DNA of 64,000 nucleotides, taken from Streptomyces sp. NBC_00461. GTDB lineage: Bacteria > Actinomycetota > Actinomycetes > Streptomycetales > Streptomycetaceae. Below the pieces are notes generated by a model, which was given only the letters and a program-made list of their open reading frames with translations, did no database searches and was not told where the DNA came from. Of this stretch, positions 55,065 to 62,897 are shown in pieces; the stretch's first letter is position 1, and each line of letters starts with the position of its first letter. The position numbers and the translations under genes were made by a program. The stretch covers positions 1,364,001 to 1,428,000 of the forward strand of contig NZ_CP107902.1 of assembly GCF_036013935.1 (NCBI RefSeq). Direction: 5' to 3'.

Positions 55065-55805
55065 CTACGCGCGGGGCGGGGCACCGTCCGGCTCCGGCGT
55101 GACGTCCGGCACGGGCACGCCGTCGAGCGGTATCGGCGGAGCCGCCTGCACCTTGGCGACGGCCGCCGCCACCTGCTCCCGCACCTCTTCCGGGAGCGGG
55201 GTTCCGTGGACGGTGTCCATCAGGTCCTGGGCGAGATGGTGCAGCTTGGTGTTGGTGTTCTGGGAGGCCGTGACGAGCACGGTCCAGGCGGCCTCGGCGC
55301 TCAGGCTGAAGGAGGCCATCAGGATGCCGCGGGCCACGTCTATGGCCGGACGGGTCCGCATGGCCCGGCGCAGCTGGGCGACCTCGGTACGCAGTTCGTG
55401 GTCGACGCCCCTCTGCCCGCTCCGGCCGTCGAGGACCGCGGGGGGCGGAGCGTCGAGACCGTCCGGGCCGGAGTGCGTGAACAGCTCCCCGACGCCGGTG
55501 AGGTCGAGCAGCCGCCGGACCACCGGGCTGCAGGCCCGGACGGCGACCGTCTTGCCCTGGTCCAGGGCGTGGTGCCGCAGGTCGAGCAGGACGTTGAGGC
55601 CGCCGCAGTCGCAGAATCGGACGGCGCTCAGATCCAGGTCGACCCCGGTGGCCGAACGGCCGAGGATGTCGCGGAGCCCGGGCTGGAGCCACTGGGCACC
55701 GATGTCGAGCTCGCCACGCACCGTGACGCTCATCCGGCCGCCCGCCGCCGCGAACCCTATCGTCGCCAGGCTCGGGGGCTGCGCCGAGTGCACACGTTCC
55801 GGCAT
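55065..55805 (-). CDS. STAS-ANTAR domain regulator
   Basis: The protein is 246 aa from ATG 55805 with GAGGGGAAGG upstream. Residues about 20-115 are a STAS domain (VTVRGELDIGAQWLQPGLRDIL, VDLDLSAVRFCDCGGLNVLLDLRHHA), where Cys-Gly replaces the usual Ser-based phosphorylation motif. Residues about 145-205 are an ANTAR RNA-binding domain (LRRAMRTRPAIDVARGILMASFSLSAEAAWTVLVTASQ). It likely links an anti-anti-sigma type input to transcript antitermination. It is divergent from a small winged-helix gene. Confidence 0.87.
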   Translation of the reverse strand: MPERVHSAQPPSLATIGFAAAGGRMSVTVRGELDIGAQWLQPGLRDILGRSATGVDLDLSAVRFCDCGGLNVLLDLRHHALDQGKTVAVRACSPVVRRLLDLTGVGELFTHSGPDGLDAPPPAVLDGRSGQRGVDHELRTEVAQLRRAMRTRPAIDVARGILMASFSLSAEAAWTVLVTASQNTNTKLHHLAQDLMDTVHGTPLPEEVREQVAAAVAKVQAAPPIPLDGVPVPDVTPEPDGAPPRA

Positions 55806-55882
55806 GACCCTTCCCCTCACGTGCTCGCTTGCCTCCGCCTTCAGATTCCCCTCTTCACCCCACATACGTCAACTAATACATG

Positions 55883-55899
55883 AAACATGGTTCGTGTTT
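55883..55899. promoter_or_regulatory. Short inverted repeat between divergent regulators
   Basis: AAACA-N7-TGTTT lies in an AT-rich pocket between the STAS-ANTAR and winged-helix genes. It is a possible operator for either. Confidence 0.3.
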
Positions 55900-55935
55900 T
55901 TGAATGCGCGAATGGTTGCTCGCTAGAGTTGGCAC

Positions 55936-56280
55936 ATGGATGGAGTGCCCGAGTCACACACCGGATGGACGTTTCTGACCAATCACGCACGAGTGCTTGC
56001 GGCGATCGCCGACAACCAGAGCGCCCGGATCCGCGACATCGCCGCCCACTGCAGGCTCACCGAACGCGCGGTTCAGAAGATCATTTCCGACCTTGAGCAG
56101 GACGGCTACCTCTCGCACGTCCGGGAAGGACGCGCCAACATCTACCGCATCGAGCCCGGCAAGGTCCTGCGCCATCCCGCCGAGGCCGGGCTCAGTGTGG
56201 CATCGCTGCTGTCCCTGCTCGCCCGGGCCGAGGCCGACCGTTCCGGCTCCCCCGAGAACAGGCCGCACGCCCCGGCCTGA
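55936..56280 (+). CDS. Winged-helix (MarR-like) DNA-binding protein
   Basis: The protein is 114 aa from ATG 55936. A single winged helix-turn-helix covers residues 12-75 (HARVLAAIADNQSARIRDIAAHCRLTERAVQKIISDLEQDGYLSHVREGR with wing NIYRIEPG). A short C-terminal helix with Ala/Leu repeats could dimerise. There is no effector domain. It is divergent from the STAS-ANTAR gene and probably regulates locally. Confidence 0.85.
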   Translation: MDGVPESHTGWTFLTNHARVLAAIADNQSARIRDIAAHCRLTERAVQKIISDLEQDGYLSHVREGRANIYRIEPGKVLRHPAEAGLSVASLLSLLARAEADRSGSPENRPHAPA

Positions 56281-56300
56281 TCACCCGCGGGCACGACGGG

Positions 56301-56322
56301 CGGCCGTCGGACCGGACGGCCG
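56301..56322. terminator. Short bidirectional hairpin
   Basis: CGGCCGTC (56301-56308) pairs with GACGGCCG (56315-56322) across a six-base loop between two convergent regulator genes. Confidence 0.5.
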
Positions 56323-56349
56323 GGGCGCGGTGCCGGGCGGCGCGGACCG

Positions 56350-56922
56350 TCACGCCCCCTTGGGTCGTGCCCGTACGTGCATCCGCTCCCCCTGCGGCCC
56401 GAACAGGCTCAGGAACTCCGCGGGCGCCTGACCCGTCGACCCGAACCAGTGCGGCACCCGTGTGTCGAACTCCGCCGCCTCCCCGGCGCTCATCACCACG
56501 TCGTGCTCGCCCAACACCACGCGCAGCCGCCCCGACAGGACGTACAGCCACTCGTAGCCCTCATGGGTGCGCGGCTCGGGCTCCTCCTCCCGCTGCGGTA
56601 CGAGCACCTTGAACGCCTGGAGCCCGCCGGGCCGGCTGGTGAGCGGCCAGAAGGTGCGTCCGTGCCGGACAAGCGGCTGGAGACGGACCCGCGGATCGCC
56701 GACCGGTGGGGCGCCGACCAGTTCGTCGAGCGGCACCCGGTGGGCCTGGGCGATCGGCAGCAGCAGTTCGAGGCTGGGCTTGCGCAGGCCGGACTCCAGG
56801 CGCGACAGGGTGCTCACCGAGATGCCGGTCGCCGCGGACAGATCCGCCAGGGTCACCTCCCGCTCCTTCCGGATCCGTCGCAGCCGGGGGCCCACATCCG
56901 CGAGAACGTCTTCGGTACTCAT
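56350..56922 (-). CDS. XRE-cupin transcriptional regulator
   Basis: The protein is 190 aa. The N-terminal lambda-repressor-like helix-turn-helix (LRRIRKEREVTLADLSAATGISVSTLSRLESGLRKPSLELLLPIAQAHRV) is followed by a C-terminal cupin (THEGYEWLYVLSGRLRVVLGEHDVVMSAGEAAEFD). Such regulators sense small molecules and often control an adjacent divergent gene. Here that is the flavoprotein at 56986, 63 bases away, with a TTGC-N7-GCAA palindrome between them. Confidence 0.9.
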   Translation of the reverse strand: MSTEDVLADVGPRLRRIRKEREVTLADLSAATGISVSTLSRLESGLRKPSLELLLPIAQAHRVPLDELVGAPPVGDPRVRLQPLVRHGRTFWPLTSRPGGLQAFKVLVPQREEEPEPRTHEGYEWLYVLSGRLRVVLGEHDVVMSAGEAAEFDTRVPHWFGSTGQAPAEFLSLFGPQGERMHVRARPKGA

Positions 56923-56929
56923 CCCCGTA

Positions 56930-56944
56930 TTGCAGAATCAGCAA
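56930..56944. promoter_or_regulatory. Candidate XRE operator between divergent genes
   Basis: TTGC-AGAATCA-GCAA is an inverted repeat just eight bases upstream of the XRE start. It is positioned to control both the regulator and the divergent flavoprotein. Confidence 0.45.
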
Positions 56945-56985
56945 AGATGTTTGTCAATCCCGCACCCGCGGAGCACGTTGTCGGC

Positions 56986-57915
56986 ATGACCGAGACATAC
57001 GAAGTGATCGTGATCGGTGGCGGCGCTGCGGGACTGTCCGCGGCTCTCGTCCTGGGCCGGGCCCGGCGCCGCACCCTGGTCGTCGACGCGGGCGAACCGC
57101 GCAACGCGCCGGCCGCCCACATGCAGGGCTATCTCTCCCGGGACGGCATGCCGCCCGCCGAGTTCCTGGCGGTCGGCCGTGCGGAGATCACCCGGTACGG
57201 CGTGGAGCTGGTGCGGGACCGGGCGGTGGACGCCTCGAAGGACGACGGGTTCGCGGTGGCCCTCGACAGCGGCCGTACCGTTCGCGCCCGGGCACTCGTC
57301 GTGGCCACGGGTCTCACGGACGAGCTGCCTCGGGTGCCCGGTCTCGCCGGGCGCTTCGGCCGGGATGTGCTGCACTGCCCGTACTGCCACGGCTGGGAGG
57401 TGCGCGACCGGCCCTTCGGCGTGCTGGCCACGACGGCGATGAGTGTGCATCAGGCCCTGATCGTGTCCCAGTGGTCGAAGGACGTGACGTTCTTCCTGCA
57501 CACGGTCGCCGAGGACGAGCTGTCGGACGACGACCTGCGCCGGCTGGCCGCGGCCGGGGTCGAGGTGGTGCCCGGCGAAGTGGCCGGTCTGGTCGTCGAA
57601 GAGGACCGGCTCACCGGGGTACGGCTCGCGGACGGCAGCACGCACGAGCGGTCCGTCCTGTTCGTCGCGCCGCGTGCGGTCCCGCACAACGACCTGTTCC
57701 TGCGGCTGTGCGCCGAGCTGCGCGAGACACCCTTCGGCGCGTACCCGGTGATCGACGAGCGGGGCCTGACGACCGTGCCGGGCCTGTGGGCCGCGGGCAA
57801 CGCGTCCGGCTTCGCCGAGCAGGTCGTGAACGCGGCGAGCCGCGGCTACCGCGCGGGCGCCGCGATCAACGGGGAGCTGCTGATGGCCGACCTCGACGCG
57901 GCCGTACGTTCGTAG
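56986..57915 (+). CDS. Thioredoxin reductase-like FAD-dependent oxidoreductase
   Basis: The protein is 309 aa from ATG 56986. An in-frame ATG at 56947 would add 13 residues. FAD motif VIVIGGGAAGLSAALVLGRARRRTLVVD is followed by CPYCHGWEVRD, which matches the redox-active CxxC position near residue 130, and GLWAAGNASGFAEQVVNAA near the end. The NADPH-binding motif is poorly conserved (LATTAMSVHQAL), as in ferredoxin-independent or oxidase-like members such as DepH/HlmI-type disulfide oxidases. Partner unknown. Confidence 0.85.
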   Translation: MTETYEVIVIGGGAAGLSAALVLGRARRRTLVVDAGEPRNAPAAHMQGYLSRDGMPPAEFLAVGRAEITRYGVELVRDRAVDASKDDGFAVALDSGRTVRARALVVATGLTDELPRVPGLAGRFGRDVLHCPYCHGWEVRDRPFGVLATTAMSVHQALIVSQWSKDVTFFLHTVAEDELSDDDLRRLAAAGVEVVPGEVAGLVVEEDRLTGVRLADGSTHERSVLFVAPRAVPHNDLFLRLCAELRETPFGAYPVIDERGLTTVPGLWAAGNASGFAEQVVNAASRGYRAGAAINGELLMADLDAAVRS

Positions 57916-57966
57916 AACCTTCGCCGTCCGGGTGTGGAGCCGCTGCCTCCGTTGCACCATGGCTGC

Positions 57967-59505
57967 ATGCTGCTTGCCCGGCTGGCCCATGTGTCCCAGG
58001 AGGTCGCGGCCACCTCGGCGCGGTCCCGGAAGATCGCTCTGCTCGCCGAGCTGTTCCGGGACGCCGAGGCGGACGACGTGCCGATCGTGATCCCGTATCT
58101 GGCGGGGCGACTGCCCCAGGGACGGCTCGGCGTCGGCTGGAAGGTGCTGAGCCGCCCGGTCGCCCCCGCCGCCGAACCGACCCTGACCGTGCGCGAGGCC
58201 GACGCCGTGCTCACCGACCTGGGCAAGGTCGCGGGCGCCGGCTCGCAGGCCGAACGGGCCCGGCTGGTCGGGGAGTTGATGGGCGCCGCCACACAGGAGG
58301 AGCAGCGGTTCCTGTTCGGGCTGATCACCGGCGAGGTACGGCAGGGCGCCCTGGAGGCCGTGGCCGTCGAGGGGCTGGCACAGGCGACCGGGGCGCCGCC
58401 CGGGGACGTGCGCCGGGCCGTGATGCTCGCGGGCTCCCTCCAGACGGTGGCCGAGGCCCTGCTCGCCGACGGCCCGGCGTCGCTCGAACGCTTCCGGCTG
58501 ACCGTCGGCCGCCCGATCCTGCCGATGCTGGCGCACAGCGCCTCCTCGGTGGCCGAGGCGGTCGGCAAGCTCGGCGCCTGCGCGGTCGAGGAGAAGCTGG
58601 ACGGCATCCGCGTGCAGGTCCACCGGGACGGCGATTCCGTACGGATCTACACCCGCACCCTCGACGACATCACCGACCGTCTGCCCGAACTCACCACCGC
58701 CGCACGGGAGTTGAGCAGTCGGCGGTTCGTCCTGGACGGTGAGGTGATCTCCTTCGGCGAGGACGGTCGGCCCCGGTCGTTCCAGGCGACGGCCGGGCGG
58801 GTCGGCTCGCGCGTGGACGTGGCGACGGCGGCCGAGACAGTCCCCGTCTCGCCGGTCTTCTTCGACGCCCTCTCGGTCGACGACCGCGACCTGCTCGACC
58901 TGCCGTTCGCCGAGCGCCACGCGGAACTCGCCCGGCTGGTGCCCGAACCGATGCGGGTGCGGCGCACCCTGGTGTCCGGGGCCGAGGACGTGGGCCCGGC
59001 CGAGGACTTCCTCGCCGACACCCTGAAGCGCGGTCACGAGGGCGTGGTCGTCAAGGGGCTGGACGCCGCCTACAGCGCGGGCCGGCGCGGCGCGTCCTGG
59101 CTGAAGGTCAAGCCCGTGCACACGCTCGACCTGGTGGTGCTGGCCGCCGAGTGGGGCCACGGCCGCCGCACCGGCAAGCTCTCCAACCTCCACCTCGGCG
59201 CCCGCGAAGCCGACGGCTCCTTCGCCATGCTCGGCAAGACCTTCAAGGGCATGACCGACGCGATGCTCACCTGGCAGACCGAGCGACTGCAGGAGCTGGC
59301 CACAGACAGCAACGATTACGTGGTGACCGTACGCCCGGAGCTCGTCGTGGAGATCGCCTACGACGGCCTGCAGAGGTCCACCCGCTACCCGGCCGGCGTC
59401 ACCCTCCGCTTCGCCCGCGTGGTCCGCTACCGCGAGGACAAGCGCCCCGAGGACGCCGACACGGTCGGGACGCTGCTCGCCGCACACCCTGAGGTACACC
59501 TGTGA
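57967..59505 (+). CDS. ligB: ATP-dependent DNA ligase, LigB type
   Basis: The protein is 512 aa, close to mycobacterial LigB (507). It has an N-terminal helical DNA-binding domain (MLLARLAHVSQEVAATSARSRKIALLAELF). The nucleotidyl-transfer lysine is Lys210 in EEKLDGIRVQ, followed by FVLDGEV, LFFDAL-like and EGVVVKGLDAAYSAGRRGASWLKVK, then an OB-fold. It seals nicks using ATP, in repair rather than replication (which uses NAD-dependent LigA). Its stop overlaps the start of the NUDIX gene. Confidence 0.94.
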   Translation: MLLARLAHVSQEVAATSARSRKIALLAELFRDAEADDVPIVIPYLAGRLPQGRLGVGWKVLSRPVAPAAEPTLTVREADAVLTDLGKVAGAGSQAERARLVGELMGAATQEEQRFLFGLITGEVRQGALEAVAVEGLAQATGAPPGDVRRAVMLAGSLQTVAEALLADGPASLERFRLTVGRPILPMLAHSASSVAEAVGKLGACAVEEKLDGIRVQVHRDGDSVRIYTRTLDDITDRLPELTTAARELSSRRFVLDGEVISFGEDGRPRSFQATAGRVGSRVDVATAAETVPVSPVFFDALSVDDRDLLDLPFAERHAELARLVPEPMRVRRTLVSGAEDVGPAEDFLADTLKRGHEGVVVKGLDAAYSAGRRGASWLKVKPVHTLDLVVLAAEWGHGRRTGKLSNLHLGAREADGSFAMLGKTFKGMTDAMLTWQTERLQELATDSNDYVVTVRPELVVEIAYDGLQRSTRYPAGVTLRFARVVRYREDKRPEDADTVGTLLAAHPEVHL

Positions 59506-59969
59506 GCGGGAAGCAGAGCGCGGGCCTGCTGTTGTTCCGGCACACCAGCAGCGGCCTGGAGGTGTTGCTGGGCCATATGGGCGGCCCGTTCTTCGCCAAG
59601 CGGGACACGGGGGCGTGGACCGTCCCGAAGGGCGAGTACGTGCCCGGGGAGGAGACCGCCTGGGACGCCGCGCGGCGCGAGTTCCAGGAGGAGCTGGGGC
59701 TGCCGCCGCCCGCCGGCGAGGCGGTGGCCCTGGGCGAGGTCCGGCAGACGGGCGGCAAGACCGTCACGGCCTGGGCGGTCGAGGCCGACCTCGATCCGGC
59801 GACGATCGAGCCCGGCACGTTCCGGATGGAGTGGCCGCCGCGGTCCGGGCAGACCCAGGAGTTCCCCGAGCTGGACCGCGTGCGGTGGTTCGGGCTCGAC
59901 CGCGCCCGCGAGGTGATCGTCACGGCGCAGGCCGCGTTTCTCGACCGACTGGTGGAGCACTCGCCCTGA
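59502..59969 (+). CDS. NUDIX hydrolase
   Basis: The protein is 155 aa. The GTG start overlaps the ligase stop (GTGA). The NUDIX box is GEYVPGEETAWDAARREFQEELGL, and the rest (WTVPKG, FPELDRVRWFGLDRAREVI) fits the MutT-like DATP pyrophosphohydrolase group. It cleaves nucleoside diphosphate linkages. Coupling to a DNA ligase suggests a nucleotide-cleansing or repair-related role. Confidence 0.92.
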   Translation: MSGKQSAGLLLFRHTSSGLEVLLGHMGGPFFAKRDTGAWTVPKGEYVPGEETAWDAARREFQEELGLPPPAGEAVALGEVRQTGGKTVTAWAVEADLDPATIEPGTFRMEWPPRSGQTQEFPELDRVRWFGLDRAREVIVTAQAAFLDRLVEHSP

Positions 59970-60046
59970 GCAGACGCACACGCGTTGCGGTCCCCCGCGG
60001 CGCGCGGGAAGGTCGTAACACGAGCAGCGCCCCCAGGAGGTCAGCC

Positions 60047-61441
60047 ATGCCCATCGCGACGGTGAATCCGGCGAACGGCGAGACGCTCAAGACGTACGAG
60101 GCCATGGGCGAGGAGGAGCTGGAGCGCCGGCTCCAGCTCGCGGAGGCGACGTTCCGCACCTATCGGACGACACCCTTCAGCGAACGCGCCCGCCTGTTGC
60201 ACGGCGCCGCCGTCCTGCTCGACGAGATCCAGCAGGACATCGCCCGTGTCATGACCACCGAGATGGGCAAGCCCATCAAGCAGGCGCGCGCCGAGGCCGC
60301 CAAGTGCGCCAGGGCGATGCGCTGGTACGCCGACCACGCCGAGGAACTGCTGGCCGACGAGGAGCCCGCGGACGCCGACGTGAAGGACTCGGGCGGCTCC
60401 CGCGTCCTGGTCCGCTACCGGCCGCTCGGCCCCGTGCTCGCGGTGATGCCGTGGAACTTCCCGTTGTGGCAGGTGATCCGGTTCGCCGCACCCGCGCTGA
60501 TGGCGGGCAACGTGGGCCTGCTCAAGCATGCCTCCAACGTGCCGCAGACGGCCCTGTTCCTGGAGGACCTCTTCCATCGGGCCGGCTATCCGGAAGGCTG
60601 CTTCCAGACCCTGCTGATCGGCTCGGGCGCGGTCGACGACCTCCTGCGTGACGACCGCGTGAAGGCGGCCACCCTCACCGGCAGCGAACCCGCGGGCCGC
60701 GCGGTCGCGTCCACATCCGGGGAGATGGTCAAGAAGACGGTGCTGGAGCTGGGCGGCAGCGACCCGTACGTCGTCATGCCGTCCGCCGACGTGGACCGCG
60801 CCGCGCAGATCGCGGTCACCGCGCGCGTGCAGAACAACGGCCAGTCGTGCATCGCCGCCAAGCGGTTCATCGTGCACACGGACGTCTACGACCGGTTCAC
60901 GGAGCGGTTCGTCGAGGGCATGAAGGCGCTGAAGGTCGGCGACCCGATGGAGGAGGACACGGAGGTCGGGCCGCTGTCGAGCGAGCAGGGGCGGGCCGAT
61001 CTGGAGGAGCTCGTCGACGACGCCAGGCGCAGCGGGGCGCAGGTGCTGTGCGGCGGCCATCGGCTCCGGCGGCCCGAGCTGCCCGGCTGGTACTACCCGC
61101 CGACCGTCCTCGCCGGGATCACGCGGGAGATGCGGATCCACCGCGAGGAGGCCTTCGGGCCCGTCGCCACCCTGTATCGCGCATCCGGTCTCGACGAGGC
61201 GGTGCTCATCGCCAACGACTCGCCGTTCGGGCTGAGTTCGAACGTGTGGACGCGGGACGAGGCGGAGGTCGACCGTTTCGTACGGGACCTGGAGGCGGGC
61301 GGCGTCTTCTTCAACGGCATGACCGCCTCCCATCCGGCGTTCCCGTTCGGCGGGATCAAGCGGTCCGGGTACGGGCGTGAGCTGTCCGGGCACGGAATCC
61401 GGGAGTTCTGCAACATCACGACGGTTTGGCACGGTGCGTGA
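60047..61441 (+). CDS. gabD: NAD(P)-dependent succinate-semialdehyde dehydrogenase-like ALDH
   Basis: The protein is 464 aa from ATG 60047 with CAGGAGG upstream. ALDH motifs are MPWNFPLWQVIRFAAPALMAGN, LELGGSDPYVVM and catalytic Cys268 in GQSCIAAKRF. The short N-terminus (MPIATVNPANGETLKTYEAM) is typical of actinobacterial GabD1, which oxidises succinate semialdehyde to succinate. No GABA transaminase adjoins it, so the substrate is inferred from family alone. Confidence 0.85.
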   Translation: MPIATVNPANGETLKTYEAMGEEELERRLQLAEATFRTYRTTPFSERARLLHGAAVLLDEIQQDIARVMTTEMGKPIKQARAEAAKCARAMRWYADHAEELLADEEPADADVKDSGGSRVLVRYRPLGPVLAVMPWNFPLWQVIRFAAPALMAGNVGLLKHASNVPQTALFLEDLFHRAGYPEGCFQTLLIGSGAVDDLLRDDRVKAATLTGSEPAGRAVASTSGEMVKKTVLELGGSDPYVVMPSADVDRAAQIAVTARVQNNGQSCIAAKRFIVHTDVYDRFTERFVEGMKALKVGDPMEEDTEVGPLSSEQGRADLEELVDDARRSGAQVLCGGHRLRRPELPGWYYPPTVLAGITREMRIHREEAFGPVATLYRASGLDEAVLIANDSPFGLSSNVWTRDEAEVDRFVRDLEAGGVFFNGMTASHPAFPFGGIKRSGYGRELSGHGIREFCNITTVWHGA

Positions 61442-61466
61442 ACGTCGCGCGGCTAACATCCCGGTT

Positions 61467-61703
61467 GTGAACCGCGAAGTGACTCTGCCTCTGATCGTCG
61501 ACGACCGCGGTACCTTGCAGGTGGCCGCGGCCGATGTGAGCAAGTTGTTGCGGACGGTGGGGGGACGGTGGCTGCACCTGGTCGAGGCCGGGGAGAGCGG
61601 GCTCGACGAGGACACGGTGGCGGCGTTGACCATTGAGCTGGCGAAGCTGGCCGACCGGATCGACGTGGCGTGCATCGCTCACAGCAGCGGGAGTGCGCCG
61701 TAG
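61467..61703 (+). CDS. DUF6213-like small protein, 78 aa
   Basis: GTG 61467 follows a TAACAT -10-like box (61453-61458) by eight bases, so the mRNA is probably leaderless. The sequence REVTLPLIVDDRGTLQVAAADVSKLLRTVGGRWLHLVEAGESGLDEDTVAALTIELAKLADRID is, from memory, highly conserved in Streptomyces (DUF6213). It is a small alpha/beta protein of unknown role. Confidence 0.78.
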   Translation: MNREVTLPLIVDDRGTLQVAAADVSKLLRTVGGRWLHLVEAGESGLDEDTVAALTIELAKLADRIDVACIAHSSGSAP

Positions 61704-61717
61704 GGCCCCGCGCCACT

Positions 61718-62380
61718 TCAGGCCGGCTGGAGCAGAGTCGCCCAGAACATGGCCTCGTAGCCCTGCAGCAAACGGCCGTAGGCGTGTGCGCGTTCCTCGC
61801 TCAGGAACCCCCCGTCCAGGCCTGCCCGGACCGCGGCCGTCGCCCTCCGGTCCAGCTCCGGGGACGGCTGCGCGAAGAAGTCGAAGAAAGCGCAGTCGTT
61901 GTCCTTGAAGCCGTAGTGCGTGCGCAGGGCCTCCGCGATGGTCGCGCAATAGCCACCCCAGGCCGAGAAGTTGGCGGTGATCGCCAGGACCGTGTCCGTC
62001 GGGGAGGCGTTGAGGGCGAGCCAGGCGACGTAGGACGGGTAGGCCTGGCAGCCCGGCAGCGGCTCGTATGCGCGCGTCCGTGCCTCGTCGACGCCGCACG
62101 CCGCCGCGAACGGTTCCAGCCGCTCCCCCGCCAGCGCCTCGCCCTCGGCGAGCATCTCGAAGAACGCGGCCGCCTCCGGCTCCCCGGTCGCGCGCTGCGC
62201 CAGGTGCAGGAACGCGCGGCGGTCCGCCGGGATCACCCGGCGCTGTTCCAGAGCGAGCGTCGCGAGTGTGTCGCGGGAGGCCTCGCCGCGGGCGATCAGC
62301 GGCACGAGTGCGTTGGCCTGCGGGTCCGGGGCGAGCAGCGCGGTGGTCGTCTCCAGCAGTTCCGTGGCCGTACGCGTCAT
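61718..62380 (-). CDS. TenA/heme-oxygenase-like fold protein
   Basis: The protein is 220 aa. ATG 62380 has GGAGG five bases upstream; an ATG four codons earlier is the alternative. It is all-helical, with PLPGCQAYPSYVAWLAL, TANFSAWGGYCATIAEAL and FFDFFAQPSPELD, resembling the TenA/PqqC superfamily. The thiaminase Cys is not evident and no thiamin genes adjoin it. It may be one of the iron- or heme-oxygenase-like members. Function is unresolved. Confidence 0.75.
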   Translation of the reverse strand: MTRTATELLETTTALLAPDPQANALVPLIARGEASRDTLATLALEQRRVIPADRRAFLHLAQRATGEPEAAAFFEMLAEGEALAGERLEPFAAACGVDEARTRAYEPLPGCQAYPSYVAWLALNASPTDTVLAITANFSAWGGYCATIAEALRTHYGFKDNDCAFFDFFAQPSPELDRRATAAVRAGLDGGFLSEERAHAYGRLLQGYEAMFWATLLQPA

Positions 62381-62566
62381 CGCGTCCTCCATGGGTTCCG
62401 ATGTGGGACTCCTGGCTTCGACCCTGGCACGGGTCACCGATTCGGAGCAGCCCGACGCGAGATCGTCGCCCGCTCGGGTGATCGTGGACGAACCACCCCG
62501 CAGAGGTGAACCACTTTCCGACCTGGGAGCCGCAGGCCTTCCGGACGGCGAAAGCAGGCGCGGTTC

Positions 62567-62889
62567 ATGGCGACTTTGTGCAGACCCGGTTCTGGGCGAA
62601 GGCCCGGGTCCCGCCGTCGTCCAGCGGGCGCTCGACGACGCCGAGCTCCTCACCTCGCTGTGCCACCAGCCCACCGACCTGGGCGTCGGATCCCTGCTCT
62701 CCAACGGCCTGTTCGGCGACGGGACCGCCTCCGACCTGGACTGCTGCATCATCCACGCCGGCGGCCCGCGCATTCTCGACGACCTCAGCAAGTTCCTGCG
62801 GGTCGATCCGCACACCTTCCCGTTCAGCCGGGCCACGCTCACCGAGTACGGCAACATCGCCGGCGCCGCCCGGCTGAAGAGACGGAGTG
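62567..62889 (+). pseudogene. rppA: Remnant of type III polyketide synthase (THN synthase, rppA) with several internal deletions
   Basis: ATG 62567 encodes MATLCRP, the canonical RppA N-terminus, then the similarity stops. AKARVP appears in a second frame at about 62597-62614. A third frame gives AVVQRALDDAE, SLCHQPTDLGVGSLLSNGLFGDG, and DLDCCIIHAGGPRILDDLSKFL...FSRATLTEYGNIAGA. These are N-terminal, middle and C-terminal RppA segments joined with large pieces missing. The segment with the catalytic Cys and the C-terminal GFGPG are absent, while the His (HAGGP) and Asn (YGN) regions remain. Nothing functional can be made. It ends eight bases before the P450 start, in the same order as rppA-CYP158A2 in other streptomycetes. 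Confidence 0.85.
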
Positions 62890-62897
62890 AGTACGGC

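Noticed and set aside
62506..62877. A 123-aa protein upstream of the P450
   Set aside because: This frame is Ser/Arg/Pro-rich and contains only the AKARVP fragment of RppA. The surrounding frames show the rest of the decayed gene, so it is not an independent protein.
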